The notes below the pieces were generated by a model. That model was not told where the DNA came from. It did no database searches and was given only the letters and a program-made list of their open reading frames with translations. Below are positions 51,121 through 59,468 of a stretch of 64,000 nucleotides of DNA, piece by piece. This DNA is from Ditibartonella apihabitans. GTDB taxonomy: Bacteria > Pseudomonadota > Alphaproteobacteria > Rhizobiales > Rhizobiaceae. The DNA lies in NCBI RefSeq assembly GCF_002007485.1, contig NZ_CP015820.1, positions 1,550,001 to 1,614,000 on the forward strand. The letters run 5' to 3'. A program made the translations under genes and the position numbers. The number at the start of each line of letters is the position of its first letter. Within the stretch, counting starts at the first letter, position 1.

Positions 51121-52644
51121 TTAGGCCGCGCGTCTTACCGACTTTCTTAATCTTACCGGTTTTTTACGATTATTCGGCTTCTTTCTTTTTGTGCTTACCG
51201 GTTTCTCGTTTCGTGCTTCGAGCGTTTCACGATTTTTTCTGGCATCGTTATTTCTGTTTCTCCGCTTGAAGCTTTTTTGACGATCACCCGACAAAGCCTG
51301 TTCGTCATCTCTGGTCATAGTCCCGCTGGACTTTCCGGAAACAGGTTTACGGCGATGCGTTCTATTCTTTTCGTGAAAAGTCCCGTCCTTTTTGTGTTTC
51401 TGAGAGCGAGCCTCATCCGAGGAATCGGTCTTGTCTTTACCTTGTTTATTTTCCACTTTTTCAGGTAAAGGACCAAACTGTGGCGGAACGTCTTCACGTG
51501 GCAACTTCATGCGAATAACACGTTCAACAGCTTTAAGCCGTGCACTCTCGATACTCTCGTCATAAAGCGTAATGGCTTCACCATGCGCGCCGTTGCGTCC
51601 GGTACGTCCAATCCTGTGCACATAGCTTTCAGCCTCGTCAGGAAGTTCGTAATTGATAACGTGGCTAATTCCCGGAACGTCGATGCCCCGTGCAGCAATA
51701 TCGGTTGCAACGAGAATACGCACTGTTCCGTCACGAAAACCTTTCAAGGCTTTTTGACGTGCATTCTGCGATTTGTTGCCATGAATTGCTGCAACAGAAT
51801 AGCCCGTTTTGGAAAGATTGCGCGTTACCGCATCCGCGCCATGTTTTGTGCGCGTAAAAACAATCACCGAGCTTAAAGCCGGATTGGTCAAAAGCTTGTT
51901 AAGAACATCCTTTTTGTTACGGCGATCGACTTTATGAACGACCTGATTGATTTCAGCAGCCGTTGTCCCCTGTTTTGCAACTTCGACATGAACCGGATCA
52001 TGAAGAAGCGTCTCTGCAAGCTTTTCGATTTCCCTCGGCATAGTTGCCGAGAACAAAGCTGTCTGGCGACCTTTCGCCACAAGATCGGCAATCCGGCGCA
52101 CATCCTTGATAAATCCCATATCGAGCATACGGTCTGCTTCATCAAGAACGAGATAGTCTGTACGGGATAGATCTACGCTCTTATCCCTCACCAGATCCAT
52201 CAACCGTCCGGGCGTTGCAATGAGCACATCAACACCTTGCGCCATGCGCTTGATCTGCGAATTTTTCGAAACGCCCCCGAGAATGAGACAAGTGGAAAGA
52301 TGCGTATTTTTCGAGACCATATGAATAGCCTCTTCAATCTGTACGGCAAGTTCACGTGTGGGAGCGAGAATTAAGGCGCGAGCTGTTTTCGGGCGCCGCT
52401 TATCGCCCATTGAAAGGATTTTTGTTAAAACCGGCAGACCGAACGCCAATGTTTTTCCCGAACCGGTTTGCGCAATACCTAAAATGTCACAATCGGCAAG
52501 CATTGAAGGAATAGCTTCTTCCTGAATAGGTTTAGGCTCGGTCATGCCGGCTTTCAGAAGATTTTTAGCGAGAATAGGCGATACACCCAATGCCTCGAAG
52601 GCATTCGAATTTTGTGTTTTCAAAATAAAATCTTTCCCTGCCAC
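51121..52644 (-). CDS. rhlE: DEAD-box RNA helicase (RhlE type)
   Basis: An ATP-dependent RNA helicase of 507 residues. Motifs in order: Q-motif (Pro-Lys-Pro-Ile-Gln), I (Ala-Gln-Thr-Gly-Ser-Gly-Lys-Thr, 58-65), II (Asp-Glu-Ala-Asp), III (Ser-Ala-Thr) and VI (His-Arg-Ile-Gly-Arg-Thr-Gly-Arg). The last 130 residues form a highly basic, Lys/Arg/Asn-rich tail of low complexity, typical of RhlE-like proteins in ribosome assembly or RNA decay. The paralogue name is less certain than the family. Confidence 0.92.
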   Translation of the reverse strand: MAGKDFILKTQNSNAFEALGVSPILAKNLLKAGMTEPKPIQEEAIPSMLADCDILGIAQTGSGKTLAFGLPVLTKILSMGDKRRPKTARALILAPTRELAVQIEEAIHMVSKNTHLSTCLILGGVSKNSQIKRMAQGVDVLIATPGRLMDLVRDKSVDLSRTDYLVLDEADRMLDMGFIKDVRRIADLVAKGRQTALFSATMPREIEKLAETLLHDPVHVEVAKQGTTAAEINQVVHKVDRRNKKDVLNKLLTNPALSSVIVFTRTKHGADAVTRNLSKTGYSVAAIHGNKSQNARQKALKGFRDGTVRILVATDIAARGIDVPGISHVINYELPDEAESYVHRIGRTGRNGAHGEAITLYDESIESARLKAVERVIRMKLPREDVPPQFGPLPEKVENKQGKDKTDSSDEARSQKHKKDGTFHEKNRTHRRKPVSGKSSGTMTRDDEQALSGDRQKSFKRRNRNNDARKNRETLEARNEKPVSTKRKKPNNRKKPVRLRKSVRRAA

Positions 52645-53202
52645 TTCCGGACAGGCTTTTTACTCCTGATCTCCCGCGCAACCGGAACATCGGATTAATC
52701 AATATAAGGACGAAACGCTCGAGGTAGCCCCTTGAAGCGACTTGCGCGACCAATGAACACCTTTGGCAAGGTGAATGATGCTACAAAGTCCCTTTATAGA
52801 AAGTTGGCTCACCAACCCAAGCATCACAACCAGCCTTATCGTTCAATGTGATATAAAAAGCAACTGCTTTCATCCAAAATAAATAAACTCTGAGCCTTCA
52901 CCGCAATTTCGCCGTTAACCGGAAGAGCGACTATTTTTTCTAGCATTAAAAAAATCCTTACACGACCAAATGAAAATTCATTTTGTCGGATATTGCCGCT
53001 GCGATCTAATATTCATTCTACCGGATAAAAGCGTGAACGATGATGCATCACGCGAGGTTCAGCAATTATCACCTTCAAGGAAAAGCTTTTTTCCTCAATC
53101 AAAATAGTGCCAATCGTCACACAAAACTTAAGCGGAATGCTGCCCGAACTTTATAAAACGATAAAGCCATGAACCTCATATTTCAGGAACAAACAGGATA
53201 AA
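52645..53202. other. 560-bp region upstream of the helicase gene, no gene seen
   Basis: AT-rich DNA with only short open frames. It should hold the helicase promoter, and possibly a long leader, since cold-induced helicase genes often have one. Confidence 0.4.
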
Positions 53203-53733
53203 TTATTTGCGGGTTATTTTTTCTTGCGGAATATTTACATCCTGAAAATCCGGATAAATTTCCAGAAATACCGGATTTTGAATAGTCTTCTGCCCGCCAT
53301 AAATGAGATGCCACTTTGTGTTATCAATAATTGCCAGCGTTGGATATTCGATAATGGCATCTTTTGTTTCTACCCGCGTCGGTATCAGAGCATAGGGAAT
53401 ACCATTGGTTGTCTGACGATATTCGATCTTCCCCGTATCCAGACGATAAGCTCCGGCTGGAAGATTGGAGAACTGGCTTTCCAATTGATTGATAAAATTC
53501 TTTTTGAGAGTCTCTTCGTCGGTCTTCAGCCTGAGCGCCATCTCATTGAAAAGGCGCTCGGGCATATTATTGGCAATGAAGCTCAGATCCTTTTTCTGCG
53601 CTGCGTTATTGATTTGTGCAACAAGACCGTCGAGTTCGGCTTTCTGGATAGAGTCCGGCTCGGCCGCATTCGACACTCCGATTCCGGAAATAAATAACGC
53701 CAAAGCAAAAAACAGCGAGGTGAGAAACTTCAT
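53203..53733 (-). CDS. Exported protein of unknown function
   Basis: A 176-residue protein with a clear signal peptide ending in Ser-Asn-Ala-Ala. An acidic/helical stretch (Leu-Asp-Gly-Leu-Val-Ala-Gln-Ile-Asn) follows, then a beta-rich domain with Gly-Ala-Tyr-Arg-Leu-Asp and Trp-His-Leu-Ile-Tyr-Gly-Gly. I do not recognise a characterised family. It begins 40 bases after the ilvA stop on the same strand, so the two may share a transcript. Confidence 0.8.
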   Translation of the reverse strand: MKFLTSLFFALALFISGIGVSNAAEPDSIQKAELDGLVAQINNAAQKKDLSFIANNMPERLFNEMALRLKTDEETLKKNFINQLESQFSNLPAGAYRLDTGKIEYRQTTNGIPYALIPTRVETKDAIIEYPTLAIIDNTKWHLIYGGQKTIQNPVFLEIYPDFQDVNIPQEKITRK

Positions 53734-53773
53734 TGATAACGACCTTTTGGTTCAATATAGGTATTTGATTTAA

Positions 53774-55042
53774 TTATATAATATAATCAAATAATACCCT
53801 GTCATTGGTTATATCGCGATACGCCCAACCAAGCTCTTTGAACTTTGTTTCAAGAACTGCGAAATTCTCGAAACGTTTTGTCTCGATTGCGATAAGAACG
53901 GAACCGAAATTGCGTGCCGATTTCTTCAGATATTCAAAGCGCGCAACATCATCATCCGGTCCGAGCTGGTCGAGAAAACCACGCAATGCACCGGGACGTT
54001 GGGGAAAACGGAAAATGAAATATCTCTTCAATCCTTGATAACGCAAGGCGCGTTCTTTCACTTCCGGCAAACGTTCGAAGTCGAAATTGCCACCAGAAAT
54101 GATAAGGAGAACTTTTTTGCCTTTCAAATCCTGCGGAGAAATGCTCTTTAATGCATCAATTGAAAGACCGCCAGCCGGCTCCACCACAATGCCTTCGACA
54201 TTCAGCATTTCAATTATTGTTGCGCTCAAACGGTTTTCCGGAATAATCGACACATCATAGGGTGAAAACCCTTTCAGCATCTTGAAGTTCAGTTCCCCAA
54301 TCTGGGCAACTGCCGCGCCATCGACAAATGTATCAACATCTTCCAGTTTGACGCGTTTGCCTTCCTTCAAACTGGTGTAGAGACTTGCAGCCCCTTCCGG
54401 TTCGGCAAAGCGGATGTGGGTTTTTGTCCAACCACTTTCGCGGATAAAATGGCTGATGCCACTGGCAAGCCCGCCACCACCAACAGGAATGATAACCAGA
54501 TCGGGTTTTTCATCTCCGACCAGCTCTTGCCACTGCTTTGCAGCCTCGTACATAACCGTTGCTTGTCCGGTCACAATCCGCATATCATCGAAAGGCGGTG
54601 CCATTACCCCGCCGCCTTCAGCAACGAAAGCTCTTGCGGCTGCATAGCATTGATCAAAAGTATCGCCGATCATACGAATTTCAATAAATTCGCCTCCGAA
54701 TGAACGGGTCTTGTCAATCTTCTGCTGCGGTGTTGTCACCGGCATGAAGATAACACCCTTACGCTTGAAATGATGACAGGCAAAAGCCAAACCCTGAGCA
54801 TGATTGCCGGCTGAAGCGCAGACGAAAGCCGCTTCCGGAGCTACCTTGTCGAGCATTTGCGAAATGAAATTGAAAGCACCACGAATTTTATAGGAGCGAA
54901 CCGGAGTCAGATCCTCACGCTTGAGGTAAATTTCTGCATCATATTTCTGACTTAAATACTCATTCCGCTGAAGCGGGGTCTCATCAAAAAGACTGCGCAA
55001 AGCTTTGGCAGCTTTCGCCACGTCTTGAACAAACTCACTCAT
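53774..55042 (-). CDS. ilvA: Threonine ammonia-lyase
   Basis: A PLP enzyme of 422 residues that converts threonine to 2-oxobutanoate and ammonia, the first step to isoleucine. The PLP lysine is Lys52 (Arg-Ser-Tyr-Lys-Ile-Arg-Gly-Ala-Phe-Asn), and the phosphate loop Gly-Gly-Gly-Gly-Leu-Ala-Ser-Gly and Ser-Gly-Gly-Asn are present. The short C-terminal ACT-like domain (Phe-Arg-Phe-Pro-Gln-Arg-Pro-Gly-Ala-Leu) suggests feedback control, as in the 400-residue class. The start has a weak ribosome site. Confidence 0.95.
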   Translation of the reverse strand: MSEFVQDVAKAAKALRSLFDETPLQRNEYLSQKYDAEIYLKREDLTPVRSYKIRGAFNFISQMLDKVAPEAAFVCASAGNHAQGLAFACHHFKRKGVIFMPVTTPQQKIDKTRSFGGEFIEIRMIGDTFDQCYAAARAFVAEGGGVMAPPFDDMRIVTGQATVMYEAAKQWQELVGDEKPDLVIIPVGGGGLASGISHFIRESGWTKTHIRFAEPEGAASLYTSLKEGKRVKLEDVDTFVDGAAVAQIGELNFKMLKGFSPYDVSIIPENRLSATIIEMLNVEGIVVEPAGGLSIDALKSISPQDLKGKKVLLIISGGNFDFERLPEVKERALRYQGLKRYFIFRFPQRPGALRGFLDQLGPDDDVARFEYLKKSARNFGSVLIAIETKRFENFAVLETKFKELGWAYRDITNDRVLFDYII

Positions 55043-55690
55043 GATATAAAATGCTTTCTATTCCATAAAATTCGAGCTGGCTTTCTTCTGGAAAGTCAAT
55101 CCCGGCTAGATTAAATCAAACAAGATTATATTCAACAAAAATTCGCAGTCGAATGGCGCGAGACACAAAAAATTCAACTTTCATATCAATCGCACCAATC
55201 GCGTTCAATTGCACGAAATGCTGCTTCCATTGAAACGACTCTCGGCCCCTCCACCCTTTTCATATATTGAAAACACCATATCCGGAAAATAAACTCCGCA
55301 AAGAAAATTATCGGTAGATAGCAGAATGAAACGTATTTACTAAAACCCGATCTCATCGGATTGATGAAATCATAGCGGTAGACCTTCCAATTTAATAATC
55401 AATATCCAGATGCCCGCATGGTTCGCTCATTAAAAGGCGAAATGAAAACTATCATCTTTCCCATTCTGATAAATTCCGGCGAGCAACAGGAGAAAACATC
55501 GGCGACTATTTTCACTGCTTTTTAACGTCTCGTTTTTCAGCGCACTCATTTACGGTGCTAAAAAACTACCGTGCAAAAATAGACAGAAACGTTCGATATT
55601 TAAAAATATTGTGGCTATTTCCCCGAGCCGATTTTAAATTAATTTTTTGGCTTCACTTTTTGATATTCGTTCCCTATAAGGGCAAAAGCT
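55043..55690. other. 650-bp region between ilvA and tRNA-Leu, no gene seen
   Basis: AT-rich, no credible open frame. No leader peptide with an isoleucine run was found upstream of ilvA. Confidence 0.45.
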
Positions 55691-55777
55691 GCGGACGTGG
55701 CGAAATTGGTATACGCTAGGGACTTAAAATCCCTCGATCTTTAGATCATGCGGGTTCAAGTCCCGCCGTCCGCACCA
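55691..55777 (+). tRNA. tRNA-Leu (TAA)
   Basis: An 87-base class II tRNA with acceptor stem GCGGACG/CGTCCGC, anticodon loop CTTAAAA (anticodon TAA), a long variable arm (TCGATCTTTAGATCA), T-arm GGTTCAAGTCC and an encoded CCA end. Confidence 0.97.
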
Positions 55778-56301
55778 CTACCTTGTTTTAAGCTTCCCCA
55801 TGCGTTTCTTGCATCTGGTTCAAAGAAAACGCTTCCTTGCTCAACCCGATAATATCGGTCTTAATCTTTCAATTCGCAAAAAATTAGGAAAAGTTCGAAA
55901 TGAACATGTTTGAACGGATATTGCTCTCCGTTGAGCTTGTTGCCCAATTTCTTAATCAAAGGCGGTTAATCGAAGTCTCTCAATCAAGTTCAAGCAGTCT
56001 CTCGACCAAATTAATCAAGTCTATTGCAAAGCCTTTGGTGCAACCAACGCGAACATAATCATTCAAGAACAACTACATTCTGATAGGCGACCAATCGAAA
56101 AGACGATTTTTTGAATATAAAAGCACGCTCTTCGTCACAAAAAGAGCCGCCGCTAATTTATCATGCGTTCCTTAAAACCACAGGAAACAAAACGCCAAAG
56201 GGATAGAGCGTTATCATCCGACATCAAATCCGACACACGTTTTTAAGGCAAAAATACCGAGCTCTCTGTTTCTCAAAATGGGGACAGTCAATTTTCAGCT
56301 T
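55778..56301. other. 520-bp region after tRNA-Leu, no gene seen
   Basis: No credible gene or repeat. The plus strand carries only tRNA trailer sequence. Confidence 0.4.
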
Positions 56302-56568
56302 TCATTTGAAGCTCGCACGACTTCCGTTAATTTCTATTGTATCTGTCGCCTTGATTGCAAATCGATCGCCATTCGGGAAGGTAACGAAACATCCCTTTGG
56401 ACAGATGTCGACTGTCTGATCTGCCTTTAAAGACACATCCCGTCTGGAACTCCCTTCAGCGACCACAAGAGATTCTGTTTTTTGATCGGTATTTTTTATT
56501 GTTGCAGCTTCTACTCCTTCCGAAAAGAAACATGTCAAAGCAACAGCTACAAGAAACCATTTTGTCAT
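56302..56568 (-). CDS. Small exported protein of unknown function
   Basis: An 88-residue protein with a signal peptide (Trp-Phe-Leu-Val-Ala-Val-Ala-Leu) and a mature part of about 65 residues. The mature part has two cysteines (Asp-Ile-Cys-Pro-Lys-Gly-Cys) and Phe-Pro-Asn-Gly-Asp-Arg-Phe-Ala. The ATG at 56568 lies directly after the stop of the MscS gene, so co-translation is likely. I do not recognise a characterised family. Confidence 0.8.
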   Translation of the reverse strand: MTKWFLVAVALTCFFSEGVEAATIKNTDQKTESLVVAEGSSRRDVSLKADQTVDICPKGCFVTFPNGDRFAIKATDTIEINGSRASFK

Positions 56569-56569
56569 A

Positions 56570-58990
56570 TCAGGTAATTCCTTCGTCAGAAAACCGCTTA
56601 TAAGCCTGAAATCGCACTTTGTTTGTGACCGCAATTGTCGCGGTAATATCGGGCACGTAAATTGCCAGAGTAAAATTGAAATTATTGCTGTCAAAGCTTG
56701 AAAAACTGACCCATGGACTCGGATTTTTCAAAACTCCTTCGGTATTATTGGCGGTTTCCATCAATACCTCGACGATATGTTCCGGATCGGACATGGCCGG
56801 AACAGTAAACGTCACGTCAACACGCCCGATTTTATTACGATGTGTCCAGTTACCAACATTGTTATTAATGAGACTTGAATTCGGCACGATAATCGTTTGC
56901 CGTTTCAACGTCTCGACTTCGGTTGCACGGACACTGATGCGTTTGACAATTCCGACAATTGTACCGGTTTCGACATAATCGCCAACTTTGAAGGGACGTT
57001 CTGCCAACAGAATAAGACCGGAGACAAAATTCTGGACAATATTTTGAAGTCCAAAGCCGATACCAAGTGAAAGACCACCGGCGATCAATGCAAGGCTACT
57101 CAAATTGAAACCGGCGGCCGACAGGCCTATCAGCGCGGAAAGCGCAATACCGCCATAACCGACGACCGTACGGATGGAATTTCTGACACCTGAATCGACC
57201 TTTCCGCGGGCAAGCACTGTGCCATCCAGCCAGCCGATAAACCAGCGTATCAGGAACCAGCTTATCAAAAAGAAAACAATGCCAATTGAAATACCGACAA
57301 GCGAGATAGATACATTTCCAATCTCGAAACCGGTCATTATGTGAATGAAGGCCGATAAAATATCGGATGCCGAAAAGCCGAGTTGCATGATGATCGGCGG
57401 CACACAAACAATAATCACAATAATGTTGAGGAGAATACCGGCAACAAGGCCAAGCTGGTCCATTGTGCTATCGTCGATATTAAATCTTTGTACCAGACGA
57501 CGACCGATGAATGTCTTGGCGAAAGCTCCCTCTTCAGCCGTTGCACGCGCTGTTTGTATGCCAAGATACATCAACACAAGAAATGCACCGCTAACAACAA
57601 TTTGTTGAGAAATAAAACGGGCCATGCCGACATAACCGGCAAGTGCTGTCAAAATAGGCAATAACCCGACAACAATAAGTGGAATGCGGATATAGAGCGG
57701 CCAGGACGTTACCTTTTTATCGTCCTCGCTGCTCGTTCTCGCCCGAACAAAGGAAATCGCCAGAATAATAATACCAACAAGAATAACCGAAATGAAGCTC
57801 TTGGCGATAGCAAGTGAAAGAGGTGCCGATACGGCGCGATAAACAGCATTCAGGAAATAATCCAGTGCCATTACCAACGCCAATAAGGTCAATAGCACAA
57901 TCAACAGACGCGCCGGTTTCGGTGCTATATTCATCAACCGCAGCTCTGGCAGTTTTGGCGAGAGAATGACAAAAGACATACGGGCGATAAAAAACACCAG
58001 CATAATGACGTCTGCCGCCGAGCGGAATACCGGTTCCAGATTTGGCCAACTAATTCCGAGATAGTTGAAAAATATAAGTATGAGAATGACAAAAACCGCG
58101 CAAATCATTGTCGGAACAAGCGTTGCGACAAAAGCAAATGACAAGCGCTTCAAATAGGATGCGTCTTCTTCTTCCTTCGTCGCCTCATGTTTGACACGAC
58201 CGATCAATTTATGCGTCGAAACAACAAGAACACCAGCGATAAAAAGTGGAATCAAAATGCTAGCACATAGCGCTAACAACTTGAATTGATATACAAATTG
58301 CCACCAGGAAAACATCAACGAGAAAAAGTCCGCCGCTGCATCTTTTGCAGATTGGGCAATTTGTTTACCAAGAGGTGAAGAAAACTCCACCTTGTGGGTC
58401 AATGTTCTTGCAAACAATTCCCGCGATTGCGCTATCGTTCGTTCAACAAGCCGATTGGCATCAATCGAACAATCTTCGAGCTGTCCGACCAAAGTATTGA
58501 TCTTCACTTTGAGCTGGCGAAGATTATTTCTCTCGTCGGTAACTGTTTTTGCTTCCTGAACCCCGTCTTGCGGCTCGCCTAATTGGTCAAGACGTAAATT
58601 GATATCATTCAACGGTGAACGGAAAAGCAGAGCCGTGTTAATGACTTTACCGCTGACATCCTGTGCTTTGTTACGGATATCGGTCAAGGCTGCATCGTCA
58701 TCCTGTCCGGCGTCATAGCTTTTCAATAGCTCTTTTAGCTGATCTTTATAGCCATTCACGACCGCTTGTTGTTGTTTGACAAGATCTGCGGGGCTTAAAA
58801 CCGTATTATCACCGGTTGAAGGCGTTTGCGCCTCCGCAACATTCCCGACCGCCGATAGACTTGATAAGGTCATTCCTGTCGAAGAGATTGCCAGAGCAAT
58901 GATAAAACAGAAATTGCGAATGAGATTTTTAAAATTCATTTTAAAATTCAAAGGACCAACCATTCCAGATAAAGATAACGAATCGCGCAT
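56570..58990 (-). CDS. Large MscS-family mechanosensitive channel (DUF3772)
   Basis: An inner-membrane protein of up to 806 residues. A signal-like N-terminus and an extended periplasmic domain with coiled-coil character (about 60-220) come before ten or so membrane segments. The C-terminal MscS core follows: the pore helix with small residues (Gly-Leu-Ser-Leu-Gly-Ile-Gly-Phe-Gly-Leu-Gln-Asn) and the beta domain (Arg-Pro-Phe-Lys-Val-Gly-Asp-Tyr-Val). This layout matches the DUF3772 channels of Rhizobiales, thought to release solutes on osmotic downshift. In-frame ATGs at 58963 and 58939 are alternative starts. Confidence 0.9.
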   Translation of the reverse strand: MRDSLSLSGMVGPLNFKMNFKNLIRNFCFIIALAISSTGMTLSSLSAVGNVAEAQTPSTGDNTVLSPADLVKQQQAVVNGYKDQLKELLKSYDAGQDDDAALTDIRNKAQDVSGKVINTALLFRSPLNDINLRLDQLGEPQDGVQEAKTVTDERNNLRQLKVKINTLVGQLEDCSIDANRLVERTIAQSRELFARTLTHKVEFSSPLGKQIAQSAKDAAADFFSLMFSWWQFVYQFKLLALCASILIPLFIAGVLVVSTHKLIGRVKHEATKEEEDASYLKRLSFAFVATLVPTMICAVFVILILIFFNYLGISWPNLEPVFRSAADVIMLVFFIARMSFVILSPKLPELRLMNIAPKPARLLIVLLTLLALVMALDYFLNAVYRAVSAPLSLAIAKSFISVILVGIIILAISFVRARTSSEDDKKVTSWPLYIRIPLIVVGLLPILTALAGYVGMARFISQQIVVSGAFLVLMYLGIQTARATAEEGAFAKTFIGRRLVQRFNIDDSTMDQLGLVAGILLNIIVIIVCVPPIIMQLGFSASDILSAFIHIMTGFEIGNVSISLVGISIGIVFFLISWFLIRWFIGWLDGTVLARGKVDSGVRNSIRTVVGYGGIALSALIGLSAAGFNLSSLALIAGGLSLGIGFGLQNIVQNFVSGLILLAERPFKVGDYVETGTIVGIVKRISVRATEVETLKRQTIIVPNSSLINNNVGNWTHRNKIGRVDVTFTVPAMSDPEHIVEVLMETANNTEGVLKNPSPWVSFSSFDSNNFNFTLAIYVPDITATIAVTNKVRFQAYKRFSDEGIT

Positions 58991-59468
58991 ATAGGTTCCG
59001 ACACAAAAAAGGCAATTTGCAGATATGTGTCGGGCTACTCAACTATTGCTTATTATTTTCTATACGATTTTTGCAGAACTATGACAAATTAAAGCCAGTT
59101 CATTCGCGCCGGGAAAACCGCACTAACATTTTCAACCGACGTCCAAAATTATAATTTTTATGTTTTTGTCATTAAAAATATTTGCTTAATAAAAAGATTC
59201 ATGATACTTTTTCACTTATATCCTTACTTACAGGTAAATTTTGCTTGTCTTTTAAAAAGAGTGAGTTATATGCCCCAACAGTGGAAGCAGGCCGCCCTTG
59301 GTTCCACCCCCAGTTTTGAAAGTGCGTGTAAAGGCGGATTGTTACTGATTAGTTTATCCATTTTTCGTGAGACGGTCCAATCTTTGAACGATCCCGCTTT
59401 AATTGAAGAAAGGAAAAGTGTGGTTCTTCCTATAGCTTTTTAGCTGGAGTTCTCACGCGGAAAATGTG
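58991..59468. other. 480-bp divergent region before the glycosyltransferase locus
   Basis: Should hold promoters for both sides. A plus-strand open frame (ATG at 59270, 57 codons, weak ribosome site) has higher GC than its surroundings and no recognised family. I do not call it. Confidence 0.4.

Noticed and set aside
50849..51124. 91-codon open frame between sseA and the helicase gene
   Set aside because: It spans a terminator-like hairpin and has no family or ribosome site.
52645..53202. Possible cold-shock leader upstream of the DEAD-box gene
   Set aside because: I could not identify a conserved cold-box or paired structure by eye; only the length suggests it.
55043..55690. Possible leader-peptide attenuator or riboswitch before ilvA
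   Set aside because: No short peptide with Ile/Thr/Leu runs and no recognisable riboswitch core.
59270..59443. 57-codon open frame upstream of the glycosyltransferase locus
   Set aside because: Weak ribosome site and no recognisable family; GC bias alone is not enough.
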